From positions 1 through 64,000 of the forward strand of contig JAVKDD010000011.1 of assembly GCA_040222455.1 (NCBI GenBank): 64,000 bases of DNA. The letters run 5' to 3'. A program made the position numbers and the translations under genes. How positions within the stretch are numbered: position 1 is the first letter of the stretch; each line of letters opens with the position of its first letter. Shown here in pieces: positions 17,614-27,193 of this stretch. This DNA is from RHLJ01 sp040222455. Lineage in GTDB: Bacteria > Bacteroidota > Rhodothermia > Balneolales > Balneolaceae. The notes beneath the pieces were generated by a model. The model was not told where the DNA came from. It did no database searches and was given only the letters and a program-made list of their open reading frames with translations.

Positions 17614-20099
17614 AAAATCAATCTTTGGCTAAATTACACGTGTTCACATTGTCGAAACGAATTTTATTTACCTTCCTTTTCTTATTAAGTACGGGCATCT
17701 TTTCAGAAGAATTAAAAGCTCAAGATTTCCAGATTACAGATCCAACCCTCGAAATTCCTCAAGAATATACTGTACTAGGCTTAGAAGTTAGAGGTAATGA
17801 ATTTACTAGAGAGCAATTTATTATTAATGCTAGTTCTTTAAATGAAGGTACAACCATAACTTACCCTGGTACCGATATTTCGGAGGCTATTAAGCGATTA
17901 TACCGAGTAGGACTTTTCTCTGATGTGAAAGTATTTGTAACAGAAAAAACACTAACGGGAATCAGACTTGTAATTGAGGTTACTGAGCAACCTAGAATGT
18001 ATGAATACAAGATTGAAGGAGTAAAGCGTTCGGAACGAAGAGACTTAAAAAAAGAAATAACTTTACTTGCCGGTATTGCAATAACTGAGGCTAACATTGC
18101 TCAAGCTAAAAACAAGATTTATAAATTCTACAAAGATAAAGGGCTTTGGTTTACTGAGGTAGAAGTTAAAACCGAGCCTTCTGAGGTTGAAAACCGTTCT
18201 AATCTTATCTTTATGGTTAAGCGCGGAAAAAAGCTGGAAGTAAAAGATATCCAGTTTAGTGGAGCAGAAGCGTTTTCTGATCGTAAATTGAGAAAGAAGA
18301 TTAAACCTCTTAAAGAAGACGCTTGGTGGAAATTTCTTTCAAAAAAGACGTTTAAAGAAGAAGACTTTGAAGAGGGAAAAGAAAAAGTACTCTCGTTTTA
18401 TAGAAACAATGGATATTCTGATGTTCGAATTATTTCAGATTCAGTTTGGGTATTTGATTATGCAGGAGATAAAAGAGGAATTAAAGTAAGAGTGAATATC
18501 GAAGAAGGTCCTCAATACAAAATTCGTAATGTTACTTGGGATGGCAACACAGTTTACACAGATGAGCAGCTTTCGCTTTCTTTAGGTTTTGAAAAAGGGG
18601 ATGTATTTAATGAAGAGAAGTATCAACAAAATGTTGAATTCAATCAGAGTTCTACTGATATAAACAGTTTATATCAAAATATTGGGTATTTGTTTTTTCA
18701 AGCAGTTCCAACAATAACAAAGGTTGGTGAAGATTCATTAGACATCCATTTCGATTTGTATGAAGATGAGGTTGCTACTATTAGAAACGTTTCCTTTTCT
18801 GGAAATACCAACACTCACGATGATGTTGTCCGAAGAACATTGAGAACTGTGCCGGGTAATACATTTAGTAGAGATGCAATTGTTCGTTCAATTCGAGAAC
18901 TAAGTACCTTGGGTTATTTCGACCCTCAAAATATTACTCCAGATTATGTTCCTCAATACCAAACAAAAGAAGTAGATATTACCTTCGACTTGGACGAATC
19001 TCAAAGTACAAGTAACTTCGAATTTTCTGGTGGATATGGTGGTCAAACAATTGGAGCGATTATTTCAGCTCGACTCAATTTTAACAATTTTTCTCTTAAA
19101 AGAGCATTAGAAGGCGATTTCACTCCGTTTCCTTCTGGCGATGGTCAAACACTATCACTCGGAGTACAAGTTACAGGAACTGGATACCAGAGTTATAGTT
19201 TTGGATTTATTGAGCCTTGGTTGAATGGAAAACCAACTTCACTAGGTGTAAACTTATCCTATAATTACATTCGATATAGAAATTCTGATGCTCGAAATAA
19301 ACTCTTTTCAGCAAGTGTTTCTTTGGGTAAAAGATTAAAATGGCCAGATGATTATTTCTCTACTCGTTCTATCGTTAGTTATCAGCTCTATGACGTAGTA
19401 GAAGGATTTACAACAGGATTAGCTGAAGGAACTTCTAGTATTATTTCATTTAAACAGGTATTAGAAAGAAATTCTTTAGATAATTTCATTTCACCAAATT
19501 CTGGTTCTAAATTAAGCCTGTCAGGTGAAATTGCACCACCATTACCAGGATTTTCTGAATTCTATAAAATTAAGACAGAATTCCAGCATCATGTACCTGT
19601 TGTTGGTAAACTAGTTCTTACTAGTCAGGCCGATTATGGATTTATTGGGTATCTGACAAATAGTAAAAGAAGTGATTTTCAGAAGTTTCTTGTTGGTGGA
19701 ACTCAACTACAACAGCGCCAAAGCTTCTTATACGATAATATTGATTTGAGAGGATACCCAGGTGGGTTAAATGAAAGTATAGCACCAGTGGTAAATGGTA
19801 ACCAGGTTGGAGGAAGACTTTACGCTAAATACACCCTTGAAATGAGATATCCTGCAGTTAGCACAGAGCAATTGCAACTTATACCATATGTGTTCTTTGA
19901 TGCAGGCAATTCTTATGCAGATTTTTCCGACTTTGATCCTTTCAATCTGAAAAGATCGGTTGGTTTTGGAACACGTTTGTTCTTGCCTATTCTTGGACTT
20001 GTTGATTTAAGTTATGGATACAGATTGGATGGCGTTGAAGGCACTTCAGTGATTCCAGGTCAATGGGAATTCTTATTTAACATAGGAGCACCATTCTAA
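17610..20099 (+). CDS. bamA: Outer-membrane protein assembly factor BamA
   Basis: 829 residues. After a signal peptide (cleavage near LKAQ) there are five POTRA domains (~45-440), e.g. VLGLEVRGNEFTREQF at the start and VATIRNVSFSGNTNTHDDVV for the fifth, then an Omp85 barrel ending in FLFNIGAPF. The loop-6 motif is present as IDLRGYPGG (~712-719). It folds beta-barrel proteins into the outer membrane. The uppS-bamA-skp order is common among Gram-negative bacteria, where skp chaperones deliver barrels to BamA. It overlaps uppS by four bases and the first Skp gene by one. Confidence 0.96.
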   Translation: MKNQSLAKLHVFTLSKRILFTFLFLLSTGIFSEELKAQDFQITDPTLEIPQEYTVLGLEVRGNEFTREQFIINASSLNEGTTITYPGTDISEAIKRLYRVGLFSDVKVFVTEKTLTGIRLVIEVTEQPRMYEYKIEGVKRSERRDLKKEITLLAGIAITEANIAQAKNKIYKFYKDKGLWFTEVEVKTEPSEVENRSNLIFMVKRGKKLEVKDIQFSGAEAFSDRKLRKKIKPLKEDAWWKFLSKKTFKEEDFEEGKEKVLSFYRNNGYSDVRIISDSVWVFDYAGDKRGIKVRVNIEEGPQYKIRNVTWDGNTVYTDEQLSLSLGFEKGDVFNEEKYQQNVEFNQSSTDINSLYQNIGYLFFQAVPTITKVGEDSLDIHFDLYEDEVATIRNVSFSGNTNTHDDVVRRTLRTVPGNTFSRDAIVRSIRELSTLGYFDPQNITPDYVPQYQTKEVDITFDLDESQSTSNFEFSGGYGGQTIGAIISARLNFNNFSLKRALEGDFTPFPSGDGQTLSLGVQVTGTGYQSYSFGFIEPWLNGKPTSLGVNLSYNYIRYRNSDARNKLFSASVSLGKRLKWPDDYFSTRSIVSYQLYDVVEGFTTGLAEGTSSIISFKQVLERNSLDNFISPNSGSKLSLSGEIAPPLPGFSEFYKIKTEFQHHVPVVGKLVLTSQADYGFIGYLTNSKRSDFQKFLVGGTQLQQRQSFLYDNIDLRGYPGGLNESIAPVVNGNQVGGRLYAKYTLEMRYPAVSTEQLQLIPYVFFDAGNSYADFSDFDPFNLKRSVGFGTRLFLPILGLVDLSYGYRLDGVEGTSVIPGQWEFLFNIGAPF

Positions 20100-20629
20100 T
20101 GAAAAAGTACATACAACTTTTTTTTCTAATTACTTTTATTAGTAATTCTTCGATTATAGTTGCTCAGGACCAGAAAATAGGATTTTTTGAATCAGAAGTA
20201 ATTCTTGCTCAAATTCCTGAGTATAATGGGATCGAACAAAGGTTACAGTTGTTAAGTGATGGTTGGAATCAAGAGCTTCAAGAGCTGGATGAAGAGATAA
20301 ATTCACTTGAAGAAGATTACAAGGCTAAAGAAATTCTTTATACGGAAGAAATTCGGGAACAAAAAAGAAATGAAATTAAACAAAAGAAACAGGCTAGAGA
20401 TACGTTTCTAAATCAGAAATTTGGTCCAAATGGTGAATATTTTCAAAATCAAAGGGATTTATTGGAACCTATTCAACGCCAAATATTCACAGCGTTACGA
20501 ACAGTAGCTCAAAAACAAGGATATGATTACGTTTTCGATAGATCAGGTGATATCTATATGGTTTATGCCAGAGGAGAATGGAATCTAAACGAAGCTATTT
20601 TACTTGAACTTGGAATAGAAGTAGAATAA
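20099..20629 (+). CDS. OmpH/Skp family periplasmic chaperone, paralog 1
   Basis: 176 residues: signal peptide (to IIVAQ), then KIGFFESEVILAQIPEYNGI, the N-terminal strand typical of OmpH, a long charged coiled coil (~45-130, rich in Glu, Lys and Gln) and a C-terminal ALRTVAQKQGYDYVFDRS strand segment. Skp trimers hold unfolded outer-membrane proteins in a jellyfish-like cavity. The ATG overlaps the bamA stop by one base. It is the first of three tandem paralogs and the most divergent, ending with a longer tail (GEWNLNEAILLELGIEVE). Confidence 0.9.
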   Translation: MKKYIQLFFLITFISNSSIIVAQDQKIGFFESEVILAQIPEYNGIEQRLQLLSDGWNQELQELDEEINSLEEDYKAKEILYTEEIREQKRNEIKQKKQARDTFLNQKFGPNGEYFQNQRDLLEPIQRQIFTALRTVAQKQGYDYVFDRSGDIYMVYARGEWNLNEAILLELGIEVE

Positions 20630-20676
20630 GAAATTTTAATAAAAAGACGGTACTTTCCGTACAACCAAATAAAACT

Positions 20677-21195
20677 ATGAAAAAGTATTTTTTAGTAGTT
20701 CTTCTAACTGCATTTTTCTCTATCGCAACATTTGCTCAGGTAAATATTGGATATATGAATCCATCTCAGGTTCTTTCCGAATTAGAGGAAGTTGCAACGA
20801 TAGAACAACAAATTGAAACATTAATTGAGACTAGAGATCAGGATTTGATTGCTAAATCTACTCAGCTTCAACAAGATCTTGCAACCTATGAAGAAGGCAA
20901 AGCAGTTCTTTCTGCTGAAGCTCGAGCTAATAAAGAGCAAGAGTTTTTAAATAGAAATAATGAGTTAGAACAAGAAAGAGAGACGTATCTAAATGAGATA
21001 AGACAAAAAAGATCTCAGATGATGACTCCTGTTCTACAAAAAATGGATGAAGCTATCAAATCGATTGCTTTAGAAATGAACTTAGATTTAGTACTAAATG
21101 AAGTAACTTCTTACGGAGATGCTATCATATTTTACTCAAACGAAGAAAAATTAAATATAACATCGCAAGTAGTTGCGAAACTAAAGGCAGAATAA
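20677..21195 (+). CDS. OmpH/Skp family periplasmic chaperone, paralog 2
   Basis: 172 residues: signal peptide ending ATFAQ, then VNIGYMNPSQVLSELEEVAT, a coiled coil (~45-125) and the conserved C-terminal strands around LDLVLNEVTSYGDAIIFYS. It shares the NIGYMNPSQVL/KIGYVNPQAIL start and the ending (T)..GD.(V)I(L/F)Y(A/S) with paralog 3, so the two look like a more recent duplication than paralog 1. Periplasmic; it should act with BamA encoded just upstream. Confidence 0.9.
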   Translation: MKKYFLVVLLTAFFSIATFAQVNIGYMNPSQVLSELEEVATIEQQIETLIETRDQDLIAKSTQLQQDLATYEEGKAVLSAEARANKEQEFLNRNNELEQERETYLNEIRQKRSQMMTPVLQKMDEAIKSIALEMNLDLVLNEVTSYGDAIIFYSNEEKLNITSQVVAKLKAE

Positions 21196-21214
21196 AGTAA
21201 TAGGAATTTAACTT

Positions 21215-21775
21215 ATGAAAGAAAAAATGATACTACGAACTAATATATTTTTGATAGCCACTTTATTGGTAATTGGGTTAAGCAACAATGCTCATGCTCA
21301 GTCAGATGAGGCTAAAATAGGATATGTAAATCCTCAAGCTATTCTTGCTAGTATGCCAGAAATGAAGGCAGTACAACAACGTCTTCAAAATTTCACTGCA
21401 CGTAAACAACAAGAGCTTACCACTAAAGAAAATGCATTTCAGGCACAAGTAACTGCCTACCAACAAAAAATTGGAGTTATTTCTGCAGAAGCACAACGCC
21501 AAGAAGAGGAAAGACTTGGTCTGTTACAAAATGAGCTAGTTCAAGCACAACAAACCGCTGAGCAAGAACTACAAAATAAAAGAAACGAATTGCTTGGCCC
21601 ACTTTTAGAACAAATTGGAACCGCCATCGATAATGTGGCTGAAAATATGGGATTGATTTATGTTTTAAATACCACTACCAGTACAGGTGATTTGGTGATT
21701 CTTTATGCTTCTGAAGAATATCAGGCTAAGTATGATATTACAGAAAAGGTGATGGAACAACTTGGAATGTTCTAA
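21215..21775 (+). CDS. OmpH/Skp family periplasmic chaperone, paralog 3
   Basis: 186 residues: signal peptide ending AHAQ, then AKIGYVNPQAILASMPEMKA, a Gln/Glu-rich coiled coil (~50-135) and the C-terminal strands IYVLNTTTSTGDLVILYAS. It lies 19 bp after paralog 2 and is the last gene of the mltD-to-skp run; a strong terminator follows. Length and architecture are standard for Skp. Whether the three copies form mixed or separate trimers cannot be told from sequence. Confidence 0.9.
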   Translation: MKEKMILRTNIFLIATLLVIGLSNNAHAQSDEAKIGYVNPQAILASMPEMKAVQQRLQNFTARKQQELTTKENAFQAQVTAYQQKIGVISAEAQRQEEERLGLLQNELVQAQQTAEQELQNKRNELLGPLLEQIGTAIDNVAENMGLIYVLNTTTSTGDLVILYASEEYQAKYDITEKVMEQLGMF

Positions 21776-21800
21776 CCAATTATAAATTATTTAATTAGTT

Positions 21801-21830
21801 AAAGGTCGAAAGTTTACTTTCGACCTTTTT
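21801..21830. terminator. Strong Rho-independent terminator, bidirectional
   Basis: AAAGGTCGAAAG (21801-21812) and CTTTCGACCTTT (21817-21828) make a perfect 12-bp stem with a TTTA loop, with a T run after it. It separates the skp genes from the converging VWA gene and can serve both. Confidence 0.93.
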
Positions 21831-22942
21831 TATTTTACGTTCTTTTTTCTGTTTTTTATGTAGTCTTCAAATATATATCCACCTAGATTATCTAACGAAG
21901 CAAAATAAGCTTTTCCTTTGTTTGCTTCAGTCATTTCCCGAACAAAGCTTTGCAAATATGGATCGCTTGCAATCATAAACGTTGTAATGCTAATTTTATC
22001 CCTTCTACATTTCACAGCTTCGTCTAGTACTTTATTTACAATCTTTCGATCTAATCCGAAACTATTTTTATAGAGCTTACCGTTTTCAATCATACATGAT
22101 GGTTTCCCATCCGTAATCATAAATATTTGTTTATTGGCATATTTTTTTCGTTGTAAAATATGGCGAGCTACTTCTAAACCTTGCTTTGTATTCGTGTGAT
22201 AAGGCCCCACTTTTAGATATGGAAGATCTTCTACAGTAATTTGCCACGCTTCATTTCCAAAAGCTACGATATCTAGGGAGTCTTTAGCATAACTTGTCAT
22301 AATCAATTCAGAAAGCGCCATAGCTACTTTCTTAGCTGGAGTGATTCTATCTTCCCCATATAAAATCATAGAATGACTTAAATCTATTAATAGAACGGTA
22401 GCAACTGAAGTATGATGATCAGTTTCATAAACTTCCAAGTCGTCCTCCTGTAGATCAAAATTTTCTAAACTACTATGATGAAGCATATTAAGCATGGTAT
22501 TAACGCTGTCGATTTGACCAATATCATCATTCTTACTCCACCTTCTGGTCTCAGGTTGTCGTTCTGTACCTTTGCCAGAGTATTGAGTTTTATGACTTCC
22601 AAAACTTCCTTTTTCAAGATTTTTAAATACTTCCTCTAATGACTTTTTTCTTAGACTACGCTCCGTTTTTTTAGTAATCGTTAATGGACCATCTTGTGTC
22701 CCGTCTTTAATATATCCACGTTCTTTTAACTCATCTATAAAATCTCCTATAGAATAATCACCCTTAAAATTTTCAGTAATTCCATATTCCTTATCTAGCT
22801 CAGTTAACCAACGGATCGCTTGAGAAACATCGCCACTTGAAATGGTTAGTAATTGTTGGAATAAATCCCAAAGCGTTTCAAAAGGTTGAGTTCCCTTTTT
22901 TGCATTAAGACGTTCATTCCATTCGAAATATTTAAAATTCAT
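21830..22942 (-). CDS. Von Willebrand factor A domain protein (MIDAS-type)
   Basis: 370 residues, no signal peptide, so probably cytoplasmic. The C-terminal half (~180-360) is a VWA domain with an intact metal-ion-dependent adhesion site: IDLSHSM (Asp187, Ser189, Ser191), a Thr near residue 252 and MITDGKP (Asp278). The N-terminal half (~1-150) is polar and uncharacterised. VWA proteins of this kind usually work with a MoxR/chelatase-type AAA+ ATPase encoded next door; none is present here. Monocistronic and divergent from rnhB. Confidence 0.82.
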   Translation of the reverse strand: MNFKYFEWNERLNAKKGTQPFETLWDLFQQLLTISSGDVSQAIRWLTELDKEYGITENFKGDYSIGDFIDELKERGYIKDGTQDGPLTITKKTERSLRKKSLEEVFKNLEKGSFGSHKTQYSGKGTERQPETRRWSKNDDIGQIDSVNTMLNMLHHSSLENFDLQEDDLEVYETDHHTSVATVLLIDLSHSMILYGEDRITPAKKVAMALSELIMTSYAKDSLDIVAFGNEAWQITVEDLPYLKVGPYHTNTKQGLEVARHILQRKKYANKQIFMITDGKPSCMIENGKLYKNSFGLDRKIVNKVLDEAVKCRRDKISITTFMIASDPYLQSFVREMTEANKGKAYFASLDNLGGYIFEDYIKNRKKNVK

Positions 22943-23023
22943 GAGTCTTGTTTTGTATAAGAGAATATAACTTTCATTAAAACAGTTCCATAAAATTTGA
23001 TTTGAAAATCTATATTTTAAGAT

Positions 23024-23638
23024 ATGAGAAGATTAGAATTTGAAAAAAAATTATGGGGTGAAGGTTTCTCGAGAATCATGGGGATTGATGAAGTTGGAAG
23101 AGGTTGCCTAGCGGGACCCGTTGTTGCAGCTGGAGTAATATTTGAGCCTGGAACATATATTGAGGACATCAGAGATAGTAAAAAGATTTCACCAAATAAA
23201 AGAATTACTCTTGCTAAAGAGATTAAAGAGAAGGCACTTTTTTGGACTATAAAAGAAAGTGCTATCGAAGAAATAGATCGATTGAATATCCTATGGGCAT
23301 CACTTGCTACCATGCAAAAGTGTGTTGAGGAAACAGGTGCTAAACCTGATTATTTACTAGTTGATGGGAATAGATATTTATCCTCTCTAATTCCTTATAC
23401 CTGTTTGATAAAAGGTGATGACAGATCGATGACTATTGGGGCGGCCTCAATTATAGCTAAGGTATATCGAGATGATTTGATGTCTAAACTTGGCAATAAG
23501 CATCCAGAGTTTGGTTGGAATACAAATGTAGGATATCCCACACCACTACATAAACGAGCAATTAAAGAATTTGGGAAAACCAAATATCATAGAAACAGCT
23601 TTAAGCTTGGAACAGATAAAATATATTCTAAGAATTAG
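23024..23638 (+). CDS. rnhB: Ribonuclease HII
   Basis: 204 residues. The type-2 RNase H signature MGIDEVGRGCLAGPVVAAGV (residues 19-38) gives catalytic Asp22 and Glu23; later acidic residues are in LLVDGNRYL and KGDDRSMTIGAASIIAKVYRD. It removes single ribonucleotides and RNA primers from DNA. A near-consensus TATATTTT box lies five bases before the ATG, similar to the nadE arrangement. Its stop overlaps the rodA stop on the other strand by four bases (TTAG), an unusually tight convergence with no room for a terminator. Confidence 0.95.
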   Translation: MRRLEFEKKLWGEGFSRIMGIDEVGRGCLAGPVVAAGVIFEPGTYIEDIRDSKKISPNKRITLAKEIKEKALFWTIKESAIEEIDRLNILWASLATMQKCVEETGAKPDYLLVDGNRYLSSLIPYTCLIKGDDRSMTIGAASIIAKVYRDDLMSKLGNKHPEFGWNTNVGYPTPLHKRAIKEFGKTKYHRNSFKLGTDKIYSKN

Positions 23639-24885
23639 CGATAGATACTAAATTCTCGTTTATGAAAATCCATATTTAAACAGAGCGCAAGCATGAATGT
23701 GTTCGTCAAAAAAGCAGACCCTCCATAGCTAACAAAAGTGAGAGGAATACCAATTACTGGTAACAATGCGGTTGCACTTCCAACATTGATAAAAAAGTGA
23801 ATGAAGAACACAGCAGTTACACTTACAGTTACTAATTGAGCAAATGGGTGTTTATGATTTCCTGCCATTCGTAACAATCGTATAAACAAAAATCCGAAGG
23901 TAAATACGACAAGTCCTGCACCAAGGAATCCAAATTCCTCTCCAATTACACAAAATACAAAATCAGTCCATTGTTCAGGTAAAAAACGAAGTTGAGTTTG
24001 AGTTCCTTCAAGGAAACCTTTACCTGTAAAACCTCCAGAGCCAATAGCCGTTTTGGCTTGAATTACATTCCATCCTGCACCGGTAGGGTCATAAGCAGGA
24101 TTTGTAAATGCAGTAATTCGTGCAATTTGATGAGGTTGTAGTACACTACTTAAGGCAAGTTGTACACCAAGTACGGTAAGAATTCCTGTAACAAAAGATG
24201 TAATTGTAAGCCATGTTCTTCTTTGAATAAAGAAAATTATACCTGTTAATAAAAGAGCAGATACTAACCCAAATTGCCAACCCAAAACTGTTAAGTAAAG
24301 AATTATCGCCGGAGAAATAATAAAAAGAGATACACCATAAGGCAGACCTGACCAAAAAAGCATTACTGGAATGAGAGCAAGAAATATTATCGCTGTTCCA
24401 AAGTCATTTTGAAGAATCACTAACGCAGTTGGAAATAAAATTATCAAAACAGATATAAGAGCATAACGAATATTCTCAGCGGAGATATTTCTTCGGCTGG
24501 TAAGGTAATTTGCGACCGCTAAAATTGTAGCAATTTTCATAAACTCACTACTTTGAAAACCAAAAGGCCCAATTCTGAACCAACTTTTTGCGCCATTTAT
24601 CTCAGTCCCGAAAAATAAAGTGAGAATCATTAGTAAAATCCCCAAAAAATAAAATACAAAGGAGAGCTGCAGAAAAGTTCGAGGAGATACAAACTGAACA
24701 GCAATAAGTATCAAAATAGATAAGACTACAAAACCTAATTGCTTGAAGAAATTGGCTTGTATGTAATCGGGTAGAAATTCTGAAACAGGACCCTGAGTGG
24801 CACTATAAATGGCAGTTAAACCAATTACAGTTAGTACAACCCAAGCAAAGGTAACCGACCAATTAAAATCTCTCAGGTTATTCAT
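23635..24885 (-). CDS. rodA: Rod shape-determining peptidoglycan polymerase RodA
   Basis: 416 residues from the ATG at 24885, which overlaps the mrdA stop as ATGA; a longer frame reaching 24924 would overlap mrdA by 43 bases and is less likely. A SEDS-family integral membrane protein with about ten helices; typical motifs include GFQSSEFMKIA, LQNDFGTAIIF and the C-terminal PLTFVSYGGSAFLTN. RodA polymerises lipid II into glycan strands, with PBP2 (encoded just upstream) doing the cross-linking in the elongasome. Confidence 0.95.
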   Translation of the reverse strand: MNNLRDFNWSVTFAWVVLTVIGLTAIYSATQGPVSEFLPDYIQANFFKQLGFVVLSILILIAVQFVSPRTFLQLSFVFYFLGILLMILTLFFGTEINGAKSWFRIGPFGFQSSEFMKIATILAVANYLTSRRNISAENIRYALISVLIILFPTALVILQNDFGTAIIFLALIPVMLFWSGLPYGVSLFIISPAIILYLTVLGWQFGLVSALLLTGIIFFIQRRTWLTITSFVTGILTVLGVQLALSSVLQPHQIARITAFTNPAYDPTGAGWNVIQAKTAIGSGGFTGKGFLEGTQTQLRFLPEQWTDFVFCVIGEEFGFLGAGLVVFTFGFLFIRLLRMAGNHKHPFAQLVTVSVTAVFFIHFFINVGSATALLPVIGIPLTFVSYGGSAFLTNTFMLALCLNMDFHKREFSIYR

Positions 24886-26720
24886 TCGGAGACTCCTTGA
24901 GATCGGTCTTCTTTCGGAACCCAATTCATAACATAATTATAAGTATAGGGGCGTTTTATTTCTCCCGTGAGGTATTTTTCCAATATCAATGAAGCAATTG
25001 GAGCTGCAGATGTGGACGCAAAACCTGCATTTTCTAGAAATACAGTTACTACAATCTCTGGATTATCATAAGGTGCAAAGGAAGTAAACCAACCATGGCT
25101 AAATCCATGGGGGTTCTCAGCGGTGCCTGTTTTCCCAGCAATATCAATTAGTTCTGTTTTGGCATAAAAGCGTCCACTTCCTTCTTGAACTACTCCTCTC
25201 ATTCCTCTTTTTACAATTCCCAAATATTCAGGTTTTACCCAATCAATTTTTTCATACACCAAAGGTGTGTTTAAAACTGAACCATCTTGATGTTGTATAG
25301 ATTTCACTAAATGGGGTTGAATTTTGAACCCTCCATTAGCAATTGAACTAGTCATTTGTGCAACCTGAAGCGGTGAAACTGAAATTACACCTTGTCCAAT
25401 ACCAAGATTAATTAAATCGCCAAGCCCCCATTTTCGAACTCCAAAACGTCGGTCCATATAACTACTATCAGGAATAATTCCAGAAGTAGCACTTGGTAGA
25501 TCAATCTCATTTGGAACACCTAGCCCAAAATCATTTACTAGTTTGCTCCATGTATTTAGATCTCCTTGGGAAGAAATTCTATCCATTAGTGCATAGAAAT
25601 AAGTATTACTTGAATAAGTAATCGCTTTTTCAAGATTATAATCTCCAAGAGGAGCTATATCTCTGTACAATCTTCCCCTTCGATATCCACCAGTATTTTT
25701 GATAATCGTTTCTGGATTAACATAGCCAAGGTGAAGGCCAATTATTCCCATTAATGGTTTAAACGTTGAACCAGGTGGTTGCCTACTCGAAATGGCTCTA
25801 TTGTACAGGGGGCGAGTAGTATCGGAATTAATATCAGCCCAATACTCTCTATCTAATCTGCCCGCTAGTCTATTAACATCATAATGAGGCGAACTTACCA
25901 GAGATAGTATTTCTCCGGTACTGGGTTTCATTGCTACAACCGCTCCTATTTTCCCTTGCATCAAAACTTCCACAAAAGACTGTAGTTCAGCGTCAATAGT
26001 AGAAATTAAATTAGCTCCTTGCGTTGGATTTTGGGGAGACCTTTCACCCTCGTAATTCCCTAGCGATTGTCCGTACGCATTAACTTTTAAGAACTCAACC
26101 CCTAAATCTCCTCTAAGAGCATCTTCATAAATCATTTCAAGTCCACTTTTACCAATTTTATCGCCAAGTCTTAAATCGTCAGATTCTTCATAGTCTCTTC
26201 GATCGGCTTCTCTCAAATAACCAAAAATGTGAGAGGCTATCATATTGGTTGGATAATGCCTTTTACTTTCAATTTGATGTCCAATTCCAGGTAGTTGCCA
26301 AATATTTTCTTGTATCAAAGAAAAGGTTTCAAAATTTACGTCTGTAATAAGAGGGGATGTTCTATACCAAGAGTACCTTTGAGCTTCATTTATCCTTTCA
26401 GTTAAAGCACTATCTTCAACCTCTAAGAGGTTTGCAAGTAATGGGATTTTCTTTTTATCAAAGTTAGCGGGCGTAACTGTAATCGAGAAGATAGGTTCAT
26501 TATCAACGATGAGTAATCCATTCCTATCATATACTAAACCTCTGGCTGGGCTTACATATTCTTGACGGATTGAGTTTTCTTCGCCAAGGCTAGCATAGGT
26601 TTCATACTTTACGATTTGCAGAAAGAAAATTCTACCCATAACGATTAAACAAAGTCCTACCATAATCACTTGCAAAGAGCGAATAGAAGTGCGAATTCTA
26701 TTGGTTTGATTTTTGTACAT
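24882..26720 (-). CDS. mrdA: Penicillin-binding protein 2 (elongasome transpeptidase)
   Basis: 612 residues. One N-terminal membrane helix (~15-35), a pedestal domain, and a transpeptidase domain with the three penicillin-binding motifs: SxxK in QPPGSTFKPLMG (Ser ~317), SxN as YSSNTYF and KTG in IAGKTGTAENPHG (~530). It cross-links murein in the periplasm during rod elongation. It lies between mreD (2-bp gap) and rodA (ATGA overlap), the standard mreBCD-mrdA-rodA order. Confidence 0.96.
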   Translation of the reverse strand: MYKNQTNRIRTSIRSLQVIMVGLCLIVMGRIFFLQIVKYETYASLGEENSIRQEYVSPARGLVYDRNGLLIVDNEPIFSITVTPANFDKKKIPLLANLLEVEDSALTERINEAQRYSWYRTSPLITDVNFETFSLIQENIWQLPGIGHQIESKRHYPTNMIASHIFGYLREADRRDYEESDDLRLGDKIGKSGLEMIYEDALRGDLGVEFLKVNAYGQSLGNYEGERSPQNPTQGANLISTIDAELQSFVEVLMQGKIGAVVAMKPSTGEILSLVSSPHYDVNRLAGRLDREYWADINSDTTRPLYNRAISSRQPPGSTFKPLMGIIGLHLGYVNPETIIKNTGGYRRGRLYRDIAPLGDYNLEKAITYSSNTYFYALMDRISSQGDLNTWSKLVNDFGLGVPNEIDLPSATSGIIPDSSYMDRRFGVRKWGLGDLINLGIGQGVISVSPLQVAQMTSSIANGGFKIQPHLVKSIQHQDGSVLNTPLVYEKIDWVKPEYLGIVKRGMRGVVQEGSGRFYAKTELIDIAGKTGTAENPHGFSHGWFTSFAPYDNPEIVVTVFLENAGFASTSAAPIASLILEKYLTGEIKRPYTYNYVMNWVPKEDRSQGVSE

Positions 26721-26722
26721 CG

Positions 26723-27193
26723 TTACTTAACTCGAAATATATATATTAGCGATCCAACAACTGCTGTATAAATAGCATTACCAAAAGTTGATAAAATGGG
26801 AGAGTAGTTATAAGCATATGCATCAAAGAAACTACTTAAACCAATAAAAATTATGTTATGCACTAATGCAGCTAAAAATATAAAGATAAAAATTTGCCAA
26901 ACGAGTAATTGAACTTCAGAACGTCGTTTTACAAAACTATAAAATAGAAAAACAAGCAGTGTCTTTGAAAACATGAACATTCCCCAAAAATCGAATAAAG
27001 CATCCTGAAAAAGACCCAATAGCGCTGCAATTAATAGTAATTTAGGGCGATCATACTTTGCTACAAGCCACAATAAGTAGAAAGTGACGGGATCGGCAGT
27101 TGTTCCAAAAACTTCTAAATGCTGAAAGAATAGTATTTGAGAAATCCCAAAGATGATGCCTAACCCAAAATCTTTTAGCAGCTCTGCGTTCAT
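26723..27193 (-). CDS. mreD: Rod shape-determining protein MreD
   Basis: 156 residues with about five hydrophobic segments, including LLKDFGLGIIFGISQILFFQ at the start and AIYTAVVGSLIYIFRVK at the end. It is a poorly conserved inner-membrane elongasome subunit; the name rests mainly on its length, topology and place between mreC and mrdA. The ATG overlaps the mreC stop by four bases. Confidence 0.88.
   Translation of the reverse strand: MNAELLKDFGLGIIFGISQILFFQHLEVFGTTADPVTFYLLWLVAKYDRPKLLLIAALLGLFQDALFDFWGMFMFSKTLLVFLFYSFVKRRSEVQLLVWQIFIFIFLAALVHNIIFIGLSSFFDAYAYNYSPILSTFGNAIYTAVVGSLIYIFRVK

Noticed and set aside
24886..24924. Longer rodA start at 24924
   Set aside because: It would overlap mrdA by 43 bp, whereas the ATG at 24885 gives a typical ATGA overlap and matches the usual RodA length.
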